Below, in pieces: positions 24,774 through 31,363 of a stretch of 32,074 nucleotides of DNA (position 1 is its first letter; every line of letters starts with the position of its first letter). Position numbers and translations under genes: made by a program. Source of the DNA: an uncultured Clostridia bacterium (GTDB lineage: Bacteria; Bacillota; Clostridia; TANB77; CAG-508); the NCBI GenBank assembly GCA_944387525.1, contig CALXFF010000023.1:1-32074 (forward strand), in the 5' to 3' direction. Under the pieces are notes generated by a model. The model was not told where the DNA came from. It saw only the letters and a program-made list of their open reading frames with translations, and did not search any database.

Positions 24774-24802
24774 AATATAACATATTTTTTAATAATAATC
24801 AA
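24774..24802 (-). promoter_or_regulatory. Probable promoter of the antitoxin-toxin unit
   Basis: TTGATT (24802-24797), 17-base spacer, TATATT (24779-24774) on the minus strand. The alternative -10, TATAAT at 24738-24733, has no good -35. Either would give an RNA entering the repeats. Confidence 0.5.
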
Positions 24803-24832
24803 GGATTTTGATTTATAATTTTATTAATCAAG

Positions 24833-24861
24833 TTGACTTTTTATGTTGATTATACTATAAT
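24833..24861 (+). promoter_or_regulatory. Promoter of the 151-residue hypothetical gene
   Basis: TTGACT (24833-24838), 17-base spacer, perfect TATAAT (24856-24861). It diverges from the antitoxin promoter. Confidence 0.75.
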
Positions 24862-24905
24862 TCTATTGTCACAAATAATTGTCTATTTTGAAAGGAGACT
24901 ATTTT

Positions 24906-25361
24906 ATGAGTAATATTCAAGACACTTTACAGGGCATACTTCTTATCAAACGGAATTTAGAAACTGTTCAAAACTTGAAAAAAGAAGCTTTCCGGGTATT
25001 TAAAGGAAGTTTTCCACTTAGTAAAATGAAAGACGCTTTGAATAATTCTTGGTCACAATTGTATAGTTGGAATGAAAGTTCCTATGGTTATATTAAATTC
25101 CAAGAATGGGATGATATAGAAGCAGCCTTCTCTAAAGTATCAACTGCATCTATAAATAGAACTGAATTTAAAGAAGCTTTGAAAGAATCAATGGATGGGG
25201 TTGAAAAATACATCGAAGAATTAAATAAAGCTTTAGATGAATACTCTTCAACTCTTTCAAATTACTATGATGATTTCTTTGATAAGAATGCTGGTGACTT
25301 AAGCTTTATATTTAAAGATGATAAAATTAAAGAGTTAATTGTAAAGTTTATACAGTCATAA
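24906..25361 (+). CDS. Hypothetical helical protein
   Basis: A 151-residue protein, not recognised. It appears all-helical and acidic, with a Trp-rich patch around residues 48-70 and amphipathic helices at about 90-125; there is no signal peptide or membrane span. The start at 24906 is chosen because AAAGGAG lies nine bases upstream; an in-frame TTG at 24879 would place that site inside the gene. It has a strong promoter and terminator, so it is a complete unit. It diverges from the type III toxin-antitoxin locus across a shared intergenic region, but no functional link can be shown. Confidence 0.75.
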   Translation: MSNIQDTLQGILLIKRNLETVQNLKKEAFRVFKGSFPLSKMKDALNNSWSQLYSWNESSYGYIKFQEWDDIEAAFSKVSTASINRTEFKEALKESMDGVEKYIEELNKALDEYSSTLSNYYDDFFDKNAGDLSFIFKDDKIKELIVKFIQS

Positions 25362-25380
25362 AACCTGCTAAATCTCCTTT

Positions 25381-25410
25381 AAAAGGTGTCCTAAAATCAG
25401 GACACCTTTT
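25381..25410. terminator. Bidirectional terminator
   Basis: Perfect 12-base arms AAAAGGTGTCCT and AGGACACCTTTT with a six-base loop between convergent genes; the stem itself supplies short T runs on both strands. Confidence 0.85.
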
Positions 25411-25416
25411 ACCAAT

Positions 25417-27264
25417 TTATTTCAAAGCTCTCAATGAATTAATAATAGCAATAACTGAAACACCTACATCTGCAAAAACTGCTTCCCACATTGTAGATAA
25501 ACCAAAGGCACTTAAAATTAGAACAGCTATTTTAATGCCAATAGCAAAAATAATATTTTGCTTTACAATTCTCATTGTTTTTTTAGAAATATTTATTGCA
25601 GTATTTATTTTAGAAGGTTCATCTGTCATTATAACAATATCTGCTGCTTCTATCGCGCTATCAGCACCTAATCCTCCCATTGCTATACCAATATCTGCTA
25701 AAGCTAAAACTGGTGCATCATTTATTCCATCTCCCACAAATACTAATTTTCCTTTTTCTGTTTTTTCTTTAAGCAATTGTTCTACTTTTTCTACCTTTCC
25801 ATCTGGTAATAATTCAGTATATACTTTATCTATACCTATTTCTTTAGCAACACTTTCGCCAACATCTTTTCTATCACCTGTTAGCATAACTGTTTGTTTT
25901 ATATTATTCCTCTTTAAGTCATCTATTGCTTTTTTAGAATCTTCTTTTATTTCATCAGATATTACTATATATCCTGCAAATTCTTTATTTATTGCAATAT
26001 ATACAATTGTTCCTACTTCATTACATTTTGTATATTTTATATTTTTTTCTTGCATCAATTTTTCGTTTCCGGCTAAAACTTCTTTATCTTCTATTGTAGC
26101 TACAACTCCACGACCTGATAATTCTTCTGTCTTAGAAATTAAATTTGTATCTATTTCTTCTCCATAGGCTTTTTTGATTGATACTGATATTGGGTGATTT
26201 GAATAACTTTCCGCATATGCTGCATATTTTATTAATTCTTCTTTTGATATTCCTACAGGTTCAATTTTTTGTACTTCAAATACTCCTTTTGTTAATGTCC
26301 CAGTTTTATCAAATACAACAATTTCGCTGTTTGATAGGGCTTCTAAATAGTTACTCCCTTTAACTAATATTCCTTTTTTAGATGCTCCTCCTATTCCTCC
26401 AAAAAATCCTAATGGTATTGATATAACTAAAGCACAAGGACAAGACACAACTAAAAATGTTAAAGCTCTATATAACCAATCTGTAAATTCTGCTCCTTCA
26501 ATAACTAATGTAGGAATAATTGCTAAAAAGACTGCAATTATTACAACTGCTGGTGTATAATATTTAGCAAATTTAGTTATAAAGTTCTCTGACTTAGATT
26601 TCTTGCTACTAGCATTTTCTACTAAATCTAGAATTTTACTAACAGTTGATTCTCCAAATTCTTTTGTTACTTCTATTTCTAGTAATCCATTTTGATTTAT
26701 ACAACCACTTAATACTTCATCATTTTCTTTTACCTCTCTTGGCAAAGATTCACCTGTTAGGGCTGATGTGTCTAGCATTGAATTTCCTTTTATTATTTTT
26801 CCATCAAGTGGTATTTTTTCTCCTGGTTTTACAATTATTGTTTCTCCGATTTTTACTTCTTCTGGATTAATTTTTGATATTTCATTATTTCTTTTTACAT
26901 TTGCATAATCTGGCCTAATATCCATCAAACTTACAATTGATTTTCTAGATTTATCAACCGCGTAGCTTTGGAATAATTCTCCTACTTGATAAAATAGCAT
27001 TACTGCTACTGCTTCTGGAAACTCTCCAATTGCAAATGCACCAATTGTCGCAATTGACATTAAAAAGTTCTCATCAAATATTTTTCCTTTAAAAATATTT
27101 TCAATGGCTTCTAATACAATTTCAAAACCAACAATTAAATATGCTATTATGTATAAAACTTTATTTATCCATTCATTAGGGAAGTTAATTACTAATGCTA
27201 TGATAAATAGTATAAAGGCAATTACTATTTTTATCCCCTCTTTATAATTCTTCAATATGTTCAC
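25417..27264 (-). CDS. cadA: P1B-type heavy-metal (Cd/Zn/Pb) exporting ATPase
   Basis: A 615-residue heavy-metal efflux pump. Motifs: TGES (170-173), the metal-translocating SCPCALV (274-280), DKTGTLT (319-325), the P1B-specific YSNHPIS, and GDGINDAPVLALADIGIAMGG. The CPC with the following SIPLGFFGGIGGASKKGILVKG segment fits Cd/Zn/Pb exporters of the CadA/ZntA group. It has no N-terminal heavy-metal-associated domain, which many CadA proteins carry, so it starts directly with membrane helices. The start is GTG at 27264, overlapping the repressor gene by 23 bases; TTG at 27255 is an alternative. Overlap implies translational coupling to the CadC-type sensor, which should derepress the operon when Cd, Zn or Pb is high. 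Confidence 0.92.
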   Translation of the reverse strand: MNILKNYKEGIKIVIAFILFIIALVINFPNEWINKVLYIIAYLIVGFEIVLEAIENIFKGKIFDENFLMSIATIGAFAIGEFPEAVAVMLFYQVGELFQSYAVDKSRKSIVSLMDIRPDYANVKRNNEISKINPEEVKIGETIIVKPGEKIPLDGKIIKGNSMLDTSALTGESLPREVKENDEVLSGCINQNGLLEIEVTKEFGESTVSKILDLVENASSKKSKSENFITKFAKYYTPAVVIIAVFLAIIPTLVIEGAEFTDWLYRALTFLVVSCPCALVISIPLGFFGGIGGASKKGILVKGSNYLEALSNSEIVVFDKTGTLTKGVFEVQKIEPVGISKEELIKYAAYAESYSNHPISVSIKKAYGEEIDTNLISKTEELSGRGVVATIEDKEVLAGNEKLMQEKNIKYTKCNEVGTIVYIAINKEFAGYIVISDEIKEDSKKAIDDLKRNNIKQTVMLTGDRKDVGESVAKEIGIDKVYTELLPDGKVEKVEQLLKEKTEKGKLVFVGDGINDAPVLALADIGIAMGGLGADSAIEAADIVIMTDEPSKINTAINISKKTMRIVKQNIIFAIGIKIAVLILSAFGLSTMWEAVFADVGVSVIAIINSLRALK

Positions 27265-27595
27265 GACCTTTCTTTACAATTTGGCTAATATGGTCATCAT
27301 CTAAGCTATAATATACAACTTTACCCTCTTTTCTGAATTTTACTAGTTTTGCTTGTTTTAATAATCTCAATTGATGAGATATAGCTGATTGTGTTGTTTG
27401 AACTATGTTTGCTATATCACAAACACAAAGTTCATTTTCCATAAGAGCATATATTATTTTCATTCTCGTTGAATCTGCAAATACTTTAAAAAATTCTGCT
27501 AAATCATAAATTAAACCATCTTCTGGAATTTTCTTTTTCACTTCATTTACTACATCTTCATGAAGTACTGTACATTCAAATAATTCATCATCCAT
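27242..27595 (-). CDS. cadC: CadC/SmtB-type metal-sensing repressor (ArsR family)
   Basis: A 117-residue winged-helix repressor that leaves DNA on metal binding. It carries two sets of metal ligands: the alpha3-type ELCVCDIA with C57 and C59 plus N-terminal C8, as in CadC, and a complete alpha5 zinc site D100-H102-H113-E116 with SmtB/CzrA spacing. The recognition helix is TTQSAISHQLRLLKQAKLV. The start at 27595 follows AAAAGGAG by ten bases; an upstream in-frame start at 27661 is rejected because its extra residues come from palindrome R4. It is first gene of the operon with cadA and most likely autoregulates through the operator at 27694-27719. Confidence 0.92.
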   Translation of the reverse strand: MDDELFECTVLHEDVVNEVKKKIPEDGLIYDLAEFFKVFADSTRMKIIYALMENELCVCDIANIVQTTQSAISHQLRLLKQAKLVKFRKEGKVVYYSLDDDHISQIVKKGREHIEEL

Positions 27596-27617
27596 CTTTT
27601 TTCTTCTCCTTTTTTGC

Positions 27618-27675
27618 GTGGTCAGTTTGGGGACAGGTTCCGACTGACCATTTTTGGTCACTTTAGGGACGCCAC
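27618..27675. repeat. Palindromic element R4 in the cad leader
   Basis: Stem TGGTCAGT/ACTGACCA (27619-27626, 27643-27650) around a loop with TTGGGGACAGGTTCC. A second partial copy, TGGTCACTTTAGGGAC, follows in direct orientation at 27655-27670. It lies inside the predicted 5' untranslated region of the cadC-cadA mRNA. Confidence 0.75.
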
Positions 27676-27693
27676 TTTTATTATATTTGTATT

Positions 27694-27719
27694 AATATAT
27701 GATTATTTGTTCATGTATT
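27694..27719. promoter_or_regulatory. SmtB/CadC-type operator
   Basis: On the minus strand the 26 bases begin AATACATGAACA and end ATCATATATT, an imperfect 12-2-12 dyad. This closely matches the known SmtB-class operator pattern (ATGAACA...TTCA.ATATT). It starts one base past the -10 box and covers the predicted start site, so bound repressor would block transcription. Confidence 0.75.
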
Positions 27720-27720
27720 C

Positions 27721-27749
27721 ATTTTATTCTTTTAATATTTTTTTGTCAA
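27721..27749 (-). promoter_or_regulatory. Promoter of the cadC-cadA operon
   Basis: Perfect TTGACA (27749-27744), 17-base spacer and TAAAAT (27726-27721) on the minus strand, directly followed by the operator. Confidence 0.75.
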
Positions 27750-27760
27750 TACTTTTAAAC

Positions 27761-27801
27761 AAAAAAATACAAATTCTATTATATATAGAACTTGTATTTT
27801 T
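27761..27801 (-). terminator. Terminator after the AAA ATPase gene
   Basis: Seventeen-base arms (27763-27779, 27785-27801) with one mismatch, followed by seven T on the minus strand, 23 bases past the stop at 27824. Confidence 0.75.
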
Positions 27802-27823
27802 AGCTTTTCAATTATTACTATAT

Positions 27824-28705
27824 TTAAATAATTTTTTCAATTTCTCCTATTGCGTAAAGTGGTATATTAATTAACCATTCTTCTTTTTTATATTCCGCCA
27901 TGGATGTTCTTACATTCTTTGTGGTATTATATTTTGTTACAAACTCTTTTAAACTTTTGGCTTTTAAATTTTGTTCTGCCTTTACTTCAATTGGAACAAC
28001 ATCAATTCCTAATTGTATAATAAAATCAACTTCTGCTGTTGCTTTTTCAGCTGACCAATAAAAAATAGGAATATCTTTGTTTGACTTTAATTCTGTTAAG
28101 ACAAACTGTTCAGTGAATGAACCTTTAAATTCTGTAAAAATCTTGCTTCCTTCTAATAGAATTTTCTCATCTATTTTTGTCATTGCTCCTAAAAGACCTA
28201 CATCAAAAGTATATAGCTTAAATGCACTCGTATCTTGATATGCAATAAGTGGAATATTAGGTTTATTGATTCTATCAATTTTATATACAAGTCCACAATC
28301 AATTAACCATGATAATGCCAGTTCATATTCTCTAGCTCTTGCTCCTTCTTTTATTAGTCCATAAATAAATTTTTTATTTTCTTTAGCCAATTGAGCTGGT
28401 ATGCTATTCCATAACATTTTTAATCTTGGTACTATTTCACTAGGTGCATGTTTTGAAAAATCTTCTTCATATGCTTTCAATAGTTGATTTTGAGTCTTTC
28501 TTACTTGTTTAAAATCTGTTGTTTCAATATATTTGTTTATTGCTGCTGGCATTCCACCAATGAAATAATATTTTCTTAATAAATCAATATATTTGTCTTT
28601 AAAAATATTGATTAAATTCCAATCTTTTTTATCTATTAATTTTGAAAGTTCTTCTTCTCCTATTGCTATAAGAAACTCTTTGAAGTTTAATGGATATAAA
28701 TCCAT
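27824..28705 (-). CDS. C-terminal part of a split AAA ATPase (DUF4143 region)
   Basis: This 293-residue frame holds the rest of an AAA_14/DUF4143 ATPase whose P-loop part is in the preceding fragment. It contains the FxEFL segment of the ATPase end (LYPLNFKEFL), the helical middle with YFIGGMPAAINKYIE, and the C-terminal nuclease-fold-like DUF4143 region (FTEQFVLTEL, FYWSAEKATAEVDFII, VPIEVKAE). Homologous codons extend upstream to 28756, where an extra base breaks the frame. The first ATG in this frame (28705) has no good ribosome site, so it is probably not translated alone. Such ATPases are common accessory proteins in anaerobes, and their role is poorly known. Confidence 0.82.
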   Translation of the reverse strand: MDLYPLNFKEFLIAIGEEELSKLIDKKDWNLINIFKDKYIDLLRKYYFIGGMPAAINKYIETTDFKQVRKTQNQLLKAYEEDFSKHAPSEIVPRLKMLWNSIPAQLAKENKKFIYGLIKEGARAREYELALSWLIDCGLVYKIDRINKPNIPLIAYQDTSAFKLYTFDVGLLGAMTKIDEKILLEGSKIFTEFKGSFTEQFVLTELKSNKDIPIFYWSAEKATAEVDFIIQLGIDVVPIEVKAEQNLKAKSLKEFVTKYNTTKNVRTSMAEYKKEEWLINIPLYAIGEIEKII

Positions 28706-28739
28706 AAAATCAACTTTTCCAACAGGGAATGATGTTCCT

Positions 28740-29126
28740 TCATGTAAAGCTACACCGAAGTAATGAACCTGCTGCTATAATATTATATTCATTAGCATTT
28801 TCATAAAAATATTTTAGCGATGTCAATGCTTTTGGTACTTCTTGTACTTCATCAAAAATTAATAATGTATTTTCTTTTTCGATGTTTACACCTGTTTCTA
28901 TTTTTAATCCTTCAATTAATCTTTCTATATCAAAATCACCTTGGAATAATCTTTCCATTCTTTCATTTCCATCAAAATTTATATATGCAACTTTTTCATA
29001 ATTTTTATTTCCGAATTCTTGCATTATCCAAGTTTTACCTACTTGTCTAGCTCCTCTAATAATAAGTGGCTTTCTATCGTTTGAATTTTTCCATAGTTCG
29101 AGTTCTTTTAATTTTTCACGATACAT
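28740..29126 (-). CDS. N-terminal part of a split AAA ATPase (P-loop domain)
   Basis: This fragment carries Walker A GARQVGKTW and Walker B LLIFDEVQEVP of an AAA_14 ATPase, then GSLL, after which the frame turns into RCSFT and stops. An extra C (plus-strand G at 28757) between CTT and GGT causes this; removing it gives SLLGVALHEGTSFPVGKVDF and joins the two frames into one 433-residue protein of normal family length. The start at 29126 follows GGAG by ten bases; GTG at 29135 is the alternative. It is either a disrupted gene or a base error of the same kind as in addA. Confidence 0.82.
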   Translation of the reverse strand: MYREKLKELELWKNSNDRKPLIIRGARQVGKTWIMQEFGNKNYEKVAYINFDGNERMERLFQGDFDIERLIEGLKIETGVNIEKENTLLIFDEVQEVPKALTSLKYFYENANEYNIIAAGSLLRCSFT

Positions 29127-29253
29127 AAAAATCACTCTCCTCTGTTATTATATACATATTATAGCATATTTATTACATAAATTCAAACGAAAATTTTAAA
29201 TATTTTCACATTTTTCAAAGGAATATTTTTAAAATTTTACATTTATTCGAAGG

Positions 29254-29286
29254 AAAAAAGAGCCACAAAATCAAATTTTGAGGCTC
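29254..29286 (-). terminator. Terminator after the alcohol dehydrogenase gene
   Basis: Twelve-base arms (29260-29271, 29275-29286) with one mismatch and a three-base loop, followed by six T on the minus strand. Confidence 0.8.
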
Positions 29287-29309
29287 AGTATTATACTTGC
29301 TATTTAATT

Positions 29310-30470
29310 TTACATAGCTCTTCTATATAATTCAATAAAATCTTCTTTAGAAACATCTCTTGGGTTTCCTGGCTTACAAGGATCATTCATAGCTTTTTCA
29401 GCAAGCATTTCAAAATCCTCTTCTTTAGCTCCATAATCTTTAATAGTAGTTGTAATTCCAACTGCTTTGCTTAATTCAGAAATCATCCATACAAAAGTAT
29501 TTATAACATCTTGGTCGTTTAAATGTTCAGCATCAGGTCTACCTATATTCATTAAAATTTCTCTAAATCTTTGGGCTGTTGCATGGTCTTCTCCATTAAA
29601 TCTCATAACTGTTGGAAGTAACATAGCATTTGCTATTCCATGTGGTGTATCATATACAGCACCTAACTGGTGAGCCATTGAATGAACTATTCCAAGTCCT
29701 ACATTTGAAAATCCCATACCTGCTATATATTGAGCAAGTCCCATCATTTCAACTGCTTCTGGATCTTTTTCATTTACGGCTGCTGGTAGATATTTAAATA
29801 TCATTTTTATAGCCTTCATATGAAACATATCTGACATTTCATTATGTGCTTTTGTTATATATCCTTCAACTGCATGTGTTAGTGCGTCCATACCTGTTGC
29901 TGCTGCTAATCCTTTTGGCATTGATGCCATTAATTCAGAGTCTATTATTGCTAAAATTGGAATATCATTTGGATCTACACAAACCATTTTGATTTCAGCA
30001 TCTTCGTCTGTTATAACGTAGTTAATTGTAACTTCTGCTGCTGTTCCAGCTGTTGTAGGTAATGCTATAAGTGGCATTCCTCTATTTACTGTGTTAGATG
30101 CTCCATTTAAAGATTTAATATCACTTCTTTCTGGATTTGTCATTACAATTGAAATTCCTTTTGCTGTATCTATACTTGAACCTCCACCTACTGCTACAAT
30201 TAAATCAGCTTCAGCTTTTTTGCAAGCTTCAACTCCATCTGTTACATTTTTTATAGTTGGGTTTGGTTTTATTTCATCATATAAAACATATGGAATATTT
30301 GCTTTATTTAGAACCTCCTCAACTTTTGCTGTTACACCAGCTTCTACTAAAGATTTATCACTTACTAAAAATACTTTTTTGAAACCTCTTTTTTGGATTT
30401 CTCCTGCTAATTCTTCTCTTGCTCCTTTTCCGAAATATGATGTTTCATTTAAAACAAATTTTGTTGCCAT
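29310..30470 (-). CDS. fucO: Iron-containing alcohol dehydrogenase, lactaldehyde reductase-like
   Basis: A 386-residue group III (iron) NAD-dependent alcohol dehydrogenase. It resembles E. coli FucO (lactaldehyde to 1,2-propanediol) along its whole length, including LNETSYFGKGA, PTTAGTAAEVTINYVITDE, CVDPNDIP and GLAQYIAGMGFSNVGLGIVH. The cofactor loop is GGGSS (95-99). The metal ligands D195, H199, H263 and H277 are all present. AAGGAGG lies before the ATG. Downstream of an aldehyde dehydrogenase gene on the same strand, it may serve aldehyde or diol metabolism in fermentation. Other short-chain aldehydes are possible substrates, so the symbol marks similarity, not proven function. Confidence 0.9.
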   Translation of the reverse strand: MATKFVLNETSYFGKGAREELAGEIQKRGFKKVFLVSDKSLVEAGVTAKVEEVLNKANIPYVLYDEIKPNPTIKNVTDGVEACKKAEADLIVAVGGGSSIDTAKGISIVMTNPERSDIKSLNGASNTVNRGMPLIALPTTAGTAAEVTINYVITDEDAEIKMVCVDPNDIPILAIIDSELMASMPKGLAAATGMDALTHAVEGYITKAHNEMSDMFHMKAIKMIFKYLPAAVNEKDPEAVEMMGLAQYIAGMGFSNVGLGIVHSMAHQLGAVYDTPHGIANAMLLPTVMRFNGEDHATAQRFREILMNIGRPDAEHLNDQDVINTFVWMISELSKAVGITTTIKDYGAKEEDFEMLAEKAMNDPCKPGNPRDVSKEDFIELYRRAM

Positions 30471-30494
30471 TTTAAATTCCTCCTTTTGATAATT

Positions 30495-30561
30495 TGGTCA
30501 CTTTGGGAACAGGTATCAAGTAACCATTTTGGGCTAATTCGTACCTGTCCCCAATTAGCCA
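30495..30561. repeat. Palindromic element R5, two units in inverted arrangement
   Basis: Unit one at 30495-30526 has stem TGGTCACTT/AAGTAACCA around GGGAACAGGTATC. Unit two, on the minus strand at 30561-30530, has stem TGGCTAATT/AATTAGCC around GGGGACAGGTACG. The minus-strand unit begins at the base next to the stop codon of the upstream gene. Confidence 0.8.
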
Positions 30562-31224
30562 TTAACGTTCCTTATAATTTTTTGGTATTTCAAATAAACT
30601 ACTATCTACATCATCAGAAATTTCAACACTTAATAATTCTTGATTATTTCCAACAATAGTCTTTATATATACTAAATCATTTCCATCAAAATAAAATCTA
30701 GTTTTAACATCTTCTGAGTTATTATCATCTGTTAGTTTTATCGCAAAATTAGTAATACCTGTATATTCTTCATATTTATAATTCTTTCCGTCAATTTCTT
30801 CTTTTCCTTCTACTAACTCAGTATCTTTAATCTCACTTAATTGTTCTAATACTTTATTTAAATTTACTTCATTATTTCGATATGTGTAATAAACTTTATC
30901 AGAATCTCTCAATAAATATGAATTTCCATCCCTAATAATATATTTTGATTCTTCACCATCATTTATTGTATCTGTATATGCTGTATTATTGTTTTTTGCA
31001 TAGATTTCTTTATTATTATCATCAAGTGTTGTTGTAAAGCTAAATGTTTCTTTCTTACTCAGATTATTATATAACTTAGCTATCTTTGTTGAATTTGAAG
31101 CTGTGGTTGTTTCTTCTTCTCCATTATTACCTCTATTGACAAAGAAAATTATAAGTCCCACAACCAGTGCGATTATAACTACGGTTACAATAGAAATTAT
31201 AATTATTTTTTTCTTCTTATCCAT
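30562..31224 (-). CDS. Membrane-anchored extracytoplasmic protein, unknown
   Basis: A 220-residue protein with a short Lys-rich cytoplasmic start (MDKKKK), one membrane segment (about 7-29) and a polar Asn/Thr/Asp/Glu-rich outside region. From about residue 45 on, the strand pattern (FSFTTTLDDNN, SYLLRDSDKVYYTY, TRFYFDGNDLVYIKTI) resembles the LolA/LppX-like beta folds of Gram-positive surface proteins, but I cannot assign a family. There is no lipobox cysteine, so it is anchored by the helix. AAAGGA precedes the ATG. It lies between the aldehyde dehydrogenase and fucO-like genes, with repeat elements on both sides. Confidence 0.75.
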   Translation of the reverse strand: MDKKKKIIIISIVTVVIIALVVGLIIFFVNRGNNGEEETTTASNSTKIAKLYNNLSKKETFSFTTTLDDNNKEIYAKNNNTAYTDTINDGEESKYIIRDGNSYLLRDSDKVYYTYRNNEVNLNKVLEQLSEIKDTELVEGKEEIDGKNYKYEEYTGITNFAIKLTDDNNSEDVKTRFYFDGNDLVYIKTIVGNNQELLSVEISDDVDSSLFEIPKNYKER

Positions 31225-31307
31225 AATAATATTGTTCCTTTCTCATTTAGTCATTTATTACATACATAGAAGGGGTTAAAATTATTTTTCTAATCCCCTC
31301 TTTTCAA

Positions 31308-31363
31308 GGTCCGTCCCTAAATCCCTGATTTTAGGGATTTTTAGGACCGTCCCCAAAATCCCT
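31308..31363. repeat. Palindromic element R6 (AGGGATTTT stem)
   Basis: The main unit, 31333-31363, has perfect arms AGGGATTTT/AAAATCCCT around the minus-strand core GGGGACGGTCCT. A degenerate unit (GGGACGGACC on the minus strand) follows at 31308-31325. It is the near twin of R3. The outer arm ends exactly at the base next to the stop codon of the aldehyde dehydrogenase gene. A weak GGGG/CCCC hairpin follows at 31272-31298. Confidence 0.8.

Noticed and set aside
24879..24905. TTG start at 24879 for the 151-residue gene
   Set aside because: The ribosome site AAAGGAG would be inside the gene; ATG at 24906 fits it.
27596..27661. Longer N-terminus for the CadC-type repressor (start at 27661)
   Set aside because: The extra 22 residues are translated from palindrome R4 and the true ribosome site lies before 27595.
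31272..31298. Terminator of the aldehyde dehydrogenase gene
   Set aside because: The GGGG/CCCC stem has a bulge and no following T run on the minus strand; too weak to call.
8453..31363. Insertion sequence explaining the palindromes
   Set aside because: No transposase reading frame, target duplications or complete IS ends are visible; only short palindromes.
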